Below, piece after piece: positions 7,517-15,266 of a stretch of 64,000 bases of DNA. The translations under genes and the position numbers were made by a program. The first letter of the stretch is position 1, and the number at the start of each line of letters is the position of its first letter. This DNA comes from Rhizobium sp. L51/94 (GTDB lineage: Bacteria > Pseudomonadota > Alphaproteobacteria > Rhizobiales > Rhizobiaceae): contig NZ_CP072141.1 in the NCBI RefSeq assembly GCF_019355555.1, positions 3,652,001 to 3,716,000 of the forward strand. The letters are read 5' to 3'. The notes under the pieces are model-generated. The model ran no database searches, had not been told where the DNA came from, and worked only from the letters and a program-made list of their open reading frames with translations.

Positions 7517-8131
7517 ATGCCCGCCATGTTTGTTCGTGCCCTGTTGCTCCCCACCCTGCTCCTGCCGGTCTTGCTTGCTGCTTCTGCCCCGCAGATGGCA
7601 GTCGCAGATGACGCGCGGATCGTGGAGCAGCAAACCGAGAGCGTCTCTCCGAAACAGCGCCTCGACGATCTCTTCACGGCACTTAGACGCCAGCACGATC
7701 CGGATCAGGCCGCAGGCATTGCCAACCAGATCAAAGTGGAATGGTCGCAATCCGGCAGTGCCACCGTCGATTTGCTGATGCAGTGGGCGGCCAAGGCCAT
7801 TGCCGAAAAGCGCAACGCCGCCGCTTTCGACTTTCTCGATCAGGTCATCGCCCTGAAGCCACGCTATGTCGAAGGCTGGAACCAGCGCGCGACGCTGAAC
7901 TACGCGCTTGGCGACTACAACAAATCCATGGCTGATATCGAACAGGTTCTGCGGCTGGAGCCACGCCATTTCGGTGCGCTCGCCGGCATGGCAGCGATCC
8001 TCACCGAAAATGGCAAAGACCAGCAGACGCTGGAAATCTGGCAGCGGTTCCTTGCTATCTATCCCGCAAACCGCGCGGCCCAGCAGCAGGCCGACCAACT
8101 CAGCGAAAAACTTGCGGGCAGCCGTACCTGA
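7517..8131 (+). CDS. Exported TPR-repeat protein
   Basis: About 204 residues: an N-terminal signal peptide (MFVRALLLPTLLLPVLLAAS, probable cleavage after AVA near residue 30), then tetratricopeptide-like helical pairs between about residues 85 and 190. Recognisable cores are AAFDFLDQVIALKPRYVEGW, RATLNYALGDYNKSMADIEQ and LRLEPRHFGALAGMA, with the W/Y, G, Y, A, P spacing of TPRs. It is probably a periplasmic protein-protein interaction module; no enzyme domain is present. The ATG at 7517 is picked because signal sequences begin within a few residues of it; 7526 is equally possible, and an upstream ATG at 7469 gives a less typical N-terminus. Confidence 0.85.
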   Translation: MPAMFVRALLLPTLLLPVLLAASAPQMAVADDARIVEQQTESVSPKQRLDDLFTALRRQHDPDQAAGIANQIKVEWSQSGSATVDLLMQWAAKAIAEKRNAAAFDFLDQVIALKPRYVEGWNQRATLNYALGDYNKSMADIEQVLRLEPRHFGALAGMAAILTENGKDQQTLEIWQRFLAIYPANRAAQQQADQLSEKLAGSRT

Positions 8132-8195
8132 CTGTGCAACCGGATGCCGCGCCCGACCGTATAGAATCACGAGGTCCGGCGACCGAGTTCCGGGC

Positions 8196-9245
8196 ATGTT
8201 TGCGAGTTGCCTGTCGATGCTGAGTTTTCTGGTTCTGGTTGCCCTGGTGCTCGCAGCCGCGTTTGCCTACACCGCTGTCAAGGCCCGGGCCATCACCGAG
8301 GCCAATCCGAACATCGGCAACCTCATCGACATCGGCGGCTACAGTATCAATGCTCTCCACCTGAAGCGCCCTGACGGCGCGGACCTGCCGCCTCTCGTCT
8401 TCATTCATGGCGCCAGCGGCAATCTGCGCGACCAGATGCAGGCCTTCGCCAGCCCTCTCGAAGGCCGCGCCGAAATGCTCTTCGTTGACCGCCCGGGCCA
8501 CGGCTATTCCGAACGCGGCGGGCCAGACAATGCCTTTCCGTCCGGACAGGCCGATGCCATCGCAAAGTTGATGGATAAACTGCAAATCGGCCCCGCCATA
8601 ATAGTAGGCCACTCCTTCGGCGGCGCAATTGCCGCAGCCTTTGCGGTTCGCCATCCCCGAATGACCGCTGGCCTGCTGTTTCTGGCACCGGCCACCCATC
8701 CCTGGCCCGGCGGTGTCGACTGGTACTACCGGCTGGCGTCTGCGCCCGTCCTCGGCTGGATCTTCGCGCACACGCTGGTCATCCCGGCCGGCCTCCGGAA
8801 GCTCGACCAGGGCACCATCGGCGTCTTCAGCCCCAACCCGCGGCCGCGCGACTACATCGAAAAGACTGCGCCGGCTCTGGTCTTGCGGCCAGATGTCTTC
8901 CGCAACAACGCCCGGGACGTCGTCAACCTGCTTGGCTATGTGACGCGCGAATCGCAGCGATACCGGGAGATCAAGGCGCCCACCGTCATCATCACCGGCG
9001 ATTCGGACGACGTGGTGCTTGCCGAACTCCATTCCATCGGCCTCGAGCGCGACATCGTCGGCGCCGAACTGATCACCATCCGCAACCTCGGCCACAAGCC
9101 CGATTACATCGCCAACGACGTCGCCATTGCCGCCATCGAACATCTCGCCGGTACGCCCCGCGACCTGAAGCAGGTGGCCCGCCTCGCGGAAATACGAATT
9201 GCCGCCGAGATCAGTTCGGACCCGTCTCCAGCTACCCGTGCCTGA
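8196..9245 (+). CDS. Membrane-anchored alpha/beta hydrolase
   Basis: A 349-residue alpha/beta-hydrolase-fold protein with an N-terminal membrane anchor (MLSFLVLVALVLAAAFAYTA, residues about 6-26). The oxyanion-hole motif FIHGASG is near residue 69, the strand DRPGHGYS near 99, and the nucleophile elbow VGHSFGGA near 139. The acid is likely in the TGDSDDVV segment and the catalytic His in NLGHKPDYI near residue 300. The substrate cannot be told from sequence; esterase, haloperoxidase-like or lipase activity are all possible. Its last 14 bp overlap the convergent LysR gene. Confidence 0.85.
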   Translation: MFASCLSMLSFLVLVALVLAAAFAYTAVKARAITEANPNIGNLIDIGGYSINALHLKRPDGADLPPLVFIHGASGNLRDQMQAFASPLEGRAEMLFVDRPGHGYSERGGPDNAFPSGQADAIAKLMDKLQIGPAIIVGHSFGGAIAAAFAVRHPRMTAGLLFLAPATHPWPGGVDWYYRLASAPVLGWIFAHTLVIPAGLRKLDQGTIGVFSPNPRPRDYIEKTAPALVLRPDVFRNNARDVVNLLGYVTRESQRYREIKAPTVIITGDSDDVVLAELHSIGLERDIVGAELITIRNLGHKPDYIANDVAIAAIEHLAGTPRDLKQVARLAEIRIAAEISSDPSPATRA

Positions 9246-10131
9246 ATGCTGCAAGTGACGGACGCAACGCTTCCAGAATAATGGCAGCGAGGCGCTGGGT
9301 GGCGGGACTTTGATCCGCCGCAGCACGGTGCAGCACGAGGTCTAGCTTCGGCAACGACGGCAGCCCGAGCTCTCCGTCAAACAGCGGCCGCACCGTACCG
9401 GGCAAACCGAGCGGCGTGCGCACCGTTATCCCGAGACCGGCCGCTGTCGCTGCCCACAGGCCACCGAGACTGGGGCTGACGAAAGCAACCCGCCAGCCGA
9501 GCCCAACACTATCCATCGCCTTTGTCGCGGCGGTCCTGAGCAGGCAAGGCGCCTCGAGCGTGGCGAGCGGCATCGGTTCGCCGCTATCAGCCATCCAGTC
9601 GATCCGGCCGTCCATCGGCCCCACCCAGCACATAGGCACCTCGCCGACAAGTTCGCAATGGGCGGTCCGCTCGCCATTGCTCCACGCCAGTGCCAGATCG
9701 AGCCGGCCGGACCGGACCCGCTCCATCAGCTCGACGTTGCGTACCACCCGAGCCTCGATGCGCACTTTCGGATGAGCGCGGGCAAAGCGACCGAGAACTT
9801 CGGGAAGCAGCGCTTCGCCAAAATCCTCCTGCAGGCCGAGCCGGACCCAGCCTTCGAGTTCCATCCCCTGCACCGCCGTAACCGCTTCATCGTTGAGGTC
9901 GAGCAGCCGGTGTGCATAGGCGAGCAGCGTTTCGCCGGCTTCGGTCAGCGCCAGCCCACGCCCGGCCTTGCGAAAAATCGGCCTCCCCGCCTGCTCCTCG
10001 AGTTTCTTGATCTGCGCACTGACGGCCGACGTCGAACGCCCGACACGCTCCGCCGCTTTGGCAAAGGTACCGAGCTCGATGCCCGCGACGAAGCTTCTCA
10101 GAATATCGAGATCGAAGACAGGGTAGCTCAC
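9232..10131 (-). CDS. LysR-family transcriptional regulator of the tautomerase-cupin-DUF4865 operon
   Basis: About 299 residues. The N-terminal winged helix-turn-helix is clear: DLDILRSFVAGIELGTFAKA, AAERVGRSTSAVSAQIKKLE, EQAGRPIFRKAGRGLALTEA, followed by the periplasmic-binding-protein-like effector domain. A GTG at 10131 gives a start typical of the family; the longer frame from 10215 adds an atypical N-terminus and would run into the divergent promoter. It is transcribed away from the tautomerase-cupin-DUF4865 genes, the usual arrangement for a LysR protein that controls its neighbours in response to a small-molecule inducer. Confidence 0.9.
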   Translation of the reverse strand: MSYPVFDLDILRSFVAGIELGTFAKAAERVGRSTSAVSAQIKKLEEQAGRPIFRKAGRGLALTEAGETLLAYAHRLLDLNDEAVTAVQGMELEGWVRLGLQEDFGEALLPEVLGRFARAHPKVRIEARVVRNVELMERVRSGRLDLALAWSNGERTAHCELVGEVPMCWVGPMDGRIDWMADSGEPMPLATLEAPCLLRTAATKAMDSVGLGWRVAFVSPSLGGLWAATAAGLGITVRTPLGLPGTVRPLFDGELGLPSLPKLDLVLHRAAADQSPATQRLAAIILEALRPSLAAFRHG

Positions 10132-10239
10132 ATCATTGTCCAGTTTATCGGGATCATAAATCCATTTATATCTGATTATCCGGACGGATAAAGGGTGCAA
10201 TAGAAGTTGCGTCAACTTGTTTCACCCGAGAGAACCCCC

Positions 10240-10629
10240 ATGCCCATTACCCGAATTTCCCTGATGCGTGGCAAATCGCCAGAATACCTCGCGACGCTGT
10301 GCGACACGTTTCACCGCGCAATGGTCGAGACTTTCGATGTCCCTTCCGCCGACCGGTTTCACGTCATCCACCAGTGCTCGCCCGGCGAACTGGTCTTTGA
10401 CCGCGACTACCTCGCCGGACCGCGCTCGGACGATTACCTGTTTTTCGACATCACCATCGGCAAGCCACGCACCGCCGAGGTCAAGCAGGCATTCTATCGA
10501 CGGGTGACGGAGCTGCTCGGCGACACCCTAGATATCCGTGCGGCGGACGTTATGATCGTCATCACCACCACCGGGCGCGAGGACTGGTCGTTCGGCAACG
10601 GCCGCGCCCAGATGATAGAGGTGGCATAA
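10240..10629 (+). CDS. Tautomerase family protein (4-oxalocrotonate tautomerase-like)
   Basis: A 129-residue protein beginning MPITRISLMRGKSPEYLATL. After Met removal the N-terminal proline would be the general base used throughout the tautomerase superfamily. Length is roughly two 4-OT modules, as in the Tautomerase_2 group. Later segments include FHVIHQCSPGELVFD, DYLFFDITIGKPRTAEVKQA, and ITTTGREDWSFGNGRAQM. The GKPRTAEVKQAFYRRV helix matches the second half-module. It heads a tight operon with a cupin (4 bp away) and a DUF4865 gene under a divergent LysR regulator. The natural substrate is unknown. Confidence 0.85.
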   Translation: MPITRISLMRGKSPEYLATLCDTFHRAMVETFDVPSADRFHVIHQCSPGELVFDRDYLAGPRSDDYLFFDITIGKPRTAEVKQAFYRRVTELLGDTLDIRAADVMIVITTTGREDWSFGNGRAQMIEVA

Positions 10630-10633
10630 CGTC

Positions 10634-11038
10634 ATGCCGCAAAGCAAATTGGACCGCGTCCATAGAGCCGGCGAGGCTCGGCAGCAGGCACCCGAGGGGA
10701 TATCCAGCCAGCCATTTTTGCTGGAGACGCTCATCCCGGCGTCTGAGAATGGGCTCGGCGCCATGATCGCCATGCTCAAGCCTGGAACGCTGACCCACTG
10801 GCACAGCCATCCGCACGGCCAGATCCTCTACGTGCTCTCCGGCATCGCCTTGGTGCAGTGTGACGGCGGAGCGGTCGAGCAGCTGCATGCCGGCGACTGC
10901 ATCCGTTTCGAGCCAGGCGAGCACCACTGGCATGGATCCGGCGTGACGACGAGCTTGACCTATCTCAGCGTCCAGGCCGCACATGAAGGCACTGCCGTCA
11001 CCTGGTTCGAGCCCGTCACCGAAGGAGACCGACAGTGA
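10634..11038 (+). CDS. Cupin-domain protein
   Basis: A 134-residue single cupin. Motif 1 is GTLTHWHSHPHGQILYVLSG with HxH and Glu-replacing Gln around residues 55-70; motif 2 is HAGDCIRFEPGEHHWHGS near residue 95. The His residues suit binding of one divalent metal. Such carboxymuconolactone- or quercetinase-like cupins are often found beside tautomerases and oxidoreductases in detoxification operons. It overlaps the next gene by 4 bp and is surely co-transcribed with it. Confidence 0.9.
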   Translation: MPQSKLDRVHRAGEARQQAPEGISSQPFLLETLIPASENGLGAMIAMLKPGTLTHWHSHPHGQILYVLSGIALVQCDGGAVEQLHAGDCIRFEPGEHHWHGSGVTTSLTYLSVQAAHEGTAVTWFEPVTEGDRQ

Positions 11039-11607
11039 TCGCCATGCAATACAGTTTCATGCTCCCCGCCGACTACGACATGGACATCGTCGACCGGAGA
11101 ATCCGCGATAAAGGTCCGCTGCTGGACAACTTTCCAGACCTCGTCTTCAAGGCCTATCTCACAGCCCGCAAAGGCGACGCGATCACTGGGTCGAGAGACA
11201 ATCTCTATGCGCCGCTCTATGTCTGGAACGGTGTCGAAGGACTGAACGATTTTCTCTGCGGCCCCGGCTTCGCGGGCGTCAGCGCCGCGTTTGGCCGGCC
11301 GCAGGTAAACACCTGGATCCTCTGGAATACCGCGATTGCAGCAGACATCCGCAAGGCTCGCTTCGCCACCCGGGAGATTTCCGATATCGGACCGGATGCC
11401 CATCTCGGCACGATGCGTGCGGCAGGCAGCGCGGATGCGCTAGCCGACATCGAAACGGGTGCAACACTCGCCTCGGTTTCGGCCTTCGATCCCCATGGCT
11501 GGAAACGCCTTCGCTTCCGGCTTTGGCGGGAGATGCCGAAGGGACCGTTGCCGACCGACACGCTCGCCTATCGCCTCGGCCATCTGTCGTTACCCGAGCG
11601 CGCCTGA
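11035..11607 (+). CDS. DUF4865 family protein
   Basis: A 190-residue protein matching the DUF4865 pattern as I know it: MQYSFMLPADYDMDIVDRRI near the start, then FPDLVFKAYLTARKGD, NLYAPLYVWNGVEGLNDFL, and VNTWILWNT. The family resembles an antibiotic-monooxygenase/ferredoxin-like fold, but no function has been established. It starts inside the cupin stop (4-bp overlap) and completes the LysR-tautomerase-cupin set. The combination suggests a small catabolic or stress-response pathway acting on an aromatic or enol compound; that is inference from neighbours only. Confidence 0.8.
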   Translation: MIAMQYSFMLPADYDMDIVDRRIRDKGPLLDNFPDLVFKAYLTARKGDAITGSRDNLYAPLYVWNGVEGLNDFLCGPGFAGVSAAFGRPQVNTWILWNTAIAADIRKARFATREISDIGPDAHLGTMRAAGSADALADIETGATLASVSAFDPHGWKRLRFRLWREMPKGPLPTDTLAYRLGHLSLPERA

Positions 11608-11703
11608 ACCCTCGACGCCGACCAAAATGCTGTCACCGGGACAATGTCCCTGTTCCATCGGGGATGACGAGATCCTATGCAGGGATGCCACTACCCTTTC
11701 GAC

Positions 11704-12684
11704 ATGGAGCTTTTCTTGGTCGATATTGCAATGATCGAAGCCGCCCGGGTGCGCCTTTCCGGCAAGGCGCGGCGGACGCCGCTGCTGTCCTCGCCCTTTC
11801 TCGACGAAATCGCCGGGCGGCGCCTGTTTGTCAAGGCTGAGTGCCTGCAGCACACCGGCTCCTTCAAATTCCGTGGCGGATGGTCGGCGATCTCGGCGCT
11901 GTCACCCGACATTCGCGCGCGCGGCGTCATCGCCTTTTCTTCCGGCAACCATGCTCAAGGCGTGGCACTGGCAGCCCGCATGCATGGTATTCCCTCGGTC
12001 ATCATCATGCCGTCGAATGCACCGAAGATGAAGATCGACAATACCCGCGCCTTCGGCGCAGAAGTGGTGCTCTACGACCGGGCCACTGAAGATCGCGACG
12101 AGATCGGCGCCCGGCTGTCGAGAGAACGCGGCCTAACGCTGATCCGGCCCTATGACGAACCGATGGTCATAGCCGGGCAGGCAACGACGGGGCTCGAGAT
12201 CGCCGAGCAGGCGCTTGAAAACGATATCGGCGCGGCCGAAGTGCTGGTGCCATGCGGCGGCGGCGGTCTGACTTCGGGGATCGCACTGGCGCTTGAGGCC
12301 CGCGCGCCAGCCATGAAGGTGCGTCCCTGCGAGCCAGAGGGCTTCGACGACGCAACACGGTCGCTGGCGTCTGGCCGGATCGAACGCAACTCCTCGCTTT
12401 CGGGCTCGATCTGCGACGCCATCATCACGCCGCAGCCGGGCGAGATTACCTTCCCAATCATGCGGCGGCTCTGTGGCACCGGCCTCGTCGTGATGGACGC
12501 CGAAGCCCTTGCCGCCATGGCGCTGGCATTTACCCGACTGAAACTGGTGGTCGAACCCGGCGGCGCCGTCGCCTTGGCCGCCGCCCTCTTCCACGGCAAC
12601 GAACTCGCCGGCGACACGGTGATTGCCGTCACTTCAGGCGGCAACGTCGACAACGACGTCTTCCTGAAATCCCTCGGCCACTAA
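11704..12684 (+). CDS. Threonine/serine dehydratase-like PLP enzyme
   Basis: About 326 residues of the tryptophan-synthase-beta fold (fold type II) PLP family. The PLP lysine lies in GSFKFRGGWSA near residue 55, the Asn motif in FSSGNHAQGVALAA near 80, and the phosphate-binding glycine loop in PCGGGGLTSG near 183. A C-terminal VTSGGNVD segment matches serine/threonine dehydratases and serine racemases. There is no regulatory ACT domain, so it is the short catabolic type; it may act on threonine, serine or hydroxyaspartate. Start choice is uncertain: ATG codons at 11677, 11704 and 11731 are in frame. It follows the DUF4865 gene in the same direction after a short gap. Confidence 0.85.
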   Translation: MELFLVDIAMIEAARVRLSGKARRTPLLSSPFLDEIAGRRLFVKAECLQHTGSFKFRGGWSAISALSPDIRARGVIAFSSGNHAQGVALAARMHGIPSVIIMPSNAPKMKIDNTRAFGAEVVLYDRATEDRDEIGARLSRERGLTLIRPYDEPMVIAGQATTGLEIAEQALENDIGAAEVLVPCGGGGLTSGIALALEARAPAMKVRPCEPEGFDDATRSLASGRIERNSSLSGSICDAIITPQPGEITFPIMRRLCGTGLVVMDAEALAAMALAFTRLKLVVEPGGAVALAAALFHGNELAGDTVIAVTSGGNVDNDVFLKSLGH

Positions 12685-12724
12685 CGGGGAGACTACCTCT
12701 CTGGAACAGATGAGCCTTCAGACG

Positions 12725-12765
12725 AAAAAGCCCGGCGCTGAGACATCAGCGCCGGGCTTTGTTTT
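12725..12765. terminator. Bidirectional intrinsic terminator
   Basis: A perfect 12-bp stem (GCCCGGCGCTGA / TCAGCGCCGGGC) with a GACA loop, preceded by AAAAA and followed by TTTGTTTT. It separates the dehydratase gene from the convergent sorbosone dehydrogenase-like gene and can end transcription both ways. Confidence 0.9.
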
Positions 12766-12784
12766 ACAAGTAGTGCGGCCGCGC

Positions 12785-14128
12785 CTACTTGGCGGAGACG
12801 CGCCAGACTGTGTTGCCGGCGTCGTCGGCAATCAGCAGGCCACCGGTTTTATCAACGGCAAGGCCGACTGGCCGGCCACGGGTCTTGTTGTCCGCACCCA
12901 TGAAGCCGGTAACGATATCCTGCGGCTTGCCATTCGGGCGACCATCGGCAAACGGGACGAAGACGACCTTATAACCGTTGAAGGTCTTGCGGTTCCAGCT
13001 ACCGTGCTCGCCGACAAACGCACCGCCCTGATAGGCCGCCGGCAGGTTTGTGCCCGTATAGAACGCCATGCCGAGCGGCGCGACGTGCGAGCTGAGCGCA
13101 TAGTCCGGAACGACAGCCTTCTCGACCAGATCAGGCCGCTGCGGCATGACACGCGGATCGACGTGCTGGCCGTAATAGCTGTAAGGCCAGCCGTAGAACG
13201 CGCCATCCTTCACCGACGTCATGTAATCCGGCACCAGATTGGGGCCGAGTTCATCGCGCTCGTTGATGACAGCCCAGAGCGCATGGCTCTTTGGCTCGAA
13301 GCTCAGCCCATTCGGGTTGCGCAGGCCGGTTGCAAACAGCCGCGAGCGACCCGTTTCCCTGTCGACTTCCCAGATCGCTGCACGGTCCTTCTCGGCACCG
13401 ATGCCATTTTCGGTGATGTTGCTGTTCGACCCGACGCCGACATACAACAGCTTGCCGTCATCGCTGGCAACCAGGCTCTTCGTCCAGTGATGGTCGATAG
13501 GGCCGCCCGGCAGGTCGACAAGCTTGACACCCGGCTCGGTTATCTTGGTAGCGCCCGGTGTATAGGGAAACCGCATGATCGCATCGGTGTTGGCAACATA
13601 AAGATCGTTGCCAACAAGCGTTACTCCGAACGGCGAATTCAGGTGATCGAGAAAGACGTCGTGAACTTCGGCAACCCCGTCCCCATCGGCATCGCGCAGC
13701 AGCGTGATGCGATTGCTTGCCTGCTGTGGCGGGCTTCCGGTCGCAAAAGATTGAACCCAGCCCATGATCAGGTCCTTGGGACGTGTGATAGCGGCTGCAG
13801 GCGGCGCGACGGATTCGACCACCAGAACGTCGCCGTTCGGCAACGCGTAAAGCGAGCGAGGGTGAACAAGCCCGGAGGCCAGCGCCTTGATCTGCATGCC
13901 CTCGGGCGCGGTCGGCGTCTCGTCCTTCTGCCAGCCGACCACGGGGGCGACATGCATTGGCGGTACCAGATATTGCGATTGTTCCGGTAGCGTCGGATTT
14001 GCACCGATTTCGCTCGTCGGATCCGGATCGCTGCCACCGCAGCCGGCAAGAGCGAACATCGAGGTGCAAGCGAGCGCCACAGCGAGCGAGCGGCGGATGG
14101 TTCTCGGGGAAATCACTGTGCGCATCAC
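12785..14128 (-). CDS. PQQ-type sugar dehydrogenase (L-sorbosone dehydrogenase family) lipoprotein
   Basis: A 447-residue exported beta-propeller protein. The signal peptide ends in a lipobox (FALAGC, Cys near residue 29), so it is probably a lipoprotein. Propeller signatures of the glucose/sorbosone dehydrogenase family follow: GLVHPRSLYALPNGDVLVVE, RITLLRDADGDGVAE, LNSPFGVTLVGNDLYVAN, LYVGVGSNSNI, ATGLRNPNGLSFEP, AVINERDELG, FYGWPYSYYG, and EHGSWNRK. Members oxidise sugars such as sorbosone with PQQ, but the electron acceptor and substrate are unknown here. It overlaps the upstream DUF2231 gene by 4 bp; that partner may anchor or deliver electrons. Confidence 0.9.
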   Translation of the reverse strand: MMRTVISPRTIRRSLAVALACTSMFALAGCGGSDPDPTSEIGANPTLPEQSQYLVPPMHVAPVVGWQKDETPTAPEGMQIKALASGLVHPRSLYALPNGDVLVVESVAPPAAAITRPKDLIMGWVQSFATGSPPQQASNRITLLRDADGDGVAEVHDVFLDHLNSPFGVTLVGNDLYVANTDAIMRFPYTPGATKITEPGVKLVDLPGGPIDHHWTKSLVASDDGKLLYVGVGSNSNITENGIGAEKDRAAIWEVDRETGRSRLFATGLRNPNGLSFEPKSHALWAVINERDELGPNLVPDYMTSVKDGAFYGWPYSYYGQHVDPRVMPQRPDLVEKAVVPDYALSSHVAPLGMAFYTGTNLPAAYQGGAFVGEHGSWNRKTFNGYKVVFVPFADGRPNGKPQDIVTGFMGADNKTRGRPVGLAVDKTGGLLIADDAGNTVWRVSAK

Positions 14129-14571
14129 TCGACTACTCCTAGGTCTTGGCGATAGACCGGCGTGCGGCCGAGCAAACCACCGAGGATCAATACGATCAGC
14201 GTGGCTGCGGAGAGGACCAGGCCCATCGGGACAACCGAGGTCCAGGCATCGCGGCTATGGATAAGGGCATTGAAAATGGCGAGCACCAGGGCGACACCGT
14301 TGCCAAGCACATAGATGGCCGAGAGACGGTTGACGCCGACAAGGCGGCCAACGAAGAAATCAACGAGGCAGACCAGCGCTGCCACAGCGCCGACCATCAG
14401 GCCAGCCGTCAGCAACCACGCCGAAAAATTGGCCCACATCATTTCGGCAGTTCGCCAATAGGTGATGTCGGTAATCATCGTGCCGATGAAACAGGCAAGG
14501 GCGAAATGCCACAGAATCGGAAATAGCGGAGGTTTAACGATCCTTACGGGGTAGATAATGGGATTTGTCAT
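14125..14571 (-). CDS. DUF2231 membrane protein
   Basis: About 148 residues with four predicted membrane segments (PILWHFALACFIGTMITDIT, WLLTAGLMVGAVAALVCLVD, AIYVLGNGVALVLAIFNALI, VVPMGLVLSAATLIVLILGG). The early His in LWHFA and the D in TDITYW fit the DUF2231 family, whose members often sit beside periplasmic sorbosone dehydrogenases and cytochromes. It overlaps the downstream dehydrogenase gene by 4 bp, indicating joint expression. An ATG 24 bp upstream (14595) is possible. Confidence 0.85.
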   Translation of the reverse strand: MTNPIIYPVRIVKPPLFPILWHFALACFIGTMITDITYWRTAEMMWANFSAWLLTAGLMVGAVAALVCLVDFFVGRLVGVNRLSAIYVLGNGVALVLAIFNALIHSRDAWTSVVPMGLVLSAATLIVLILGGLLGRTPVYRQDLGVVE

Positions 14572-14671
14572 GGGGTTTTCTTCCAATGCCGCCAAATTGC
14601 GTCGTTGGCAAACCAGTTAGCCAGCCTTTCGTTCCTTTATTCCCGGTACGACGCTGAATCCCATCAAAACG

Positions 14672-14698
14672 AAAAAAGCTCCCGCGAGGGGAGCTTTT
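14672..14698 (-). terminator. Intrinsic terminator of omp10
   Basis: AAAAGCTCCC and GGGAGCTTTT form a 10-bp stem with a 5-nt loop; read leftward it ends in TTTTTT. It lies 21 bp past the omp10 stop codon. Confidence 0.9.
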
Positions 14699-14718
14699 GA
14701 ATGTTTGGCCGGAAAACC

Positions 14719-15093
14719 TCAGCCGCGACGCGCGAGCGAGAACTGGGCGCCGCTGTCGGACGTGCAGTTCAGCTGGTTCGAGTTGACCAGCGCGCAATTG
14801 ACCTTGGACTGTGTCTTGCGGACCAGCGACGTCATGTTGATCTCGACCAGGCCGGGGGCGGTGTTGACGTATGTGCCGGAAGCAAGAAGCTGGTTGCTGT
14901 CGGTCGTCCGGGTGGAGAATCCGCCGCCCTGGAATGTCGAGATGATGCCGTTCGGATCGGCCCAGGTGCCGTCCACCGTTTGCGGCGCCTGGCGGGTCGC
15001 GACCTGCATAGGCATCTGCCGCGGACCCTGATCCATACAGGAGGCGAGCGACAAGGCCGAGACAAGGAGGGCAAGGCTTGCTTTGATCTTCAT
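14719..15093 (-). CDS. omp10: Omp10-family outer membrane lipoprotein
   Basis: A 124-residue lipoprotein: MKIKASLALLVSALSLASC gives a clean lipobox with Cys19. The mature part contains VDGTWADPNGIISTFQGG, FSTRTTDSNQLLASGTY, LVEINMTSLVRKTQSKVNC and LNCTSDSGAQFSLARR, which closely matches Brucella Omp10 as I recall it, including the two conserved cysteines in SKVNCAL and LNCTS. Omp10 is a surface-exposed, immunogenic outer-membrane lipoprotein; its exact role is not settled. The start at 15093 is chosen because the signal peptide begins there; the frame remains open further upstream. Confidence 0.93.
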   Translation of the reverse strand: MKIKASLALLVSALSLASCMDQGPRQMPMQVATRQAPQTVDGTWADPNGIISTFQGGGFSTRTTDSNQLLASGTYVNTAPGLVEINMTSLVRKTQSKVNCALVNSNQLNCTSDSGAQFSLARRG

Positions 15094-15212
15094 GGTTCTT
15101 CCCCGAAATTCAGAATCGGCATCCGCCGCACACTTTGCGAAAAGATGGAGCGGCACCCCCGTGAAAGCAAGGCTCGGGCCGCCGATCCGCAGATTTATCA
15201 TTGAGGCGTAAC

Positions 15213-15242
15213 AAAAATGCCCGCACCAACGATGCGGGCATT
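15213..15242 (-). terminator. Intrinsic terminator of hss
   Basis: AATGCCCGCA / TGCGGGCATT form a perfect 10-bp stem with a 7-nt loop, followed leftward by TTTTTG. It lies 24 bp past the hss stop. Confidence 0.9.
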
Positions 15243-15266
15243 CCAGGTTCTAATCAGCCAGTCTTA

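Noticed and set aside
12710..13990. 426-codon rightward frame opposite the sorbosone dehydrogenase-like gene
   Set aside because: It contains the terminator hairpin within its first codons and has no recognisable protein features; the leftward gene has a lipobox and propeller motifs.
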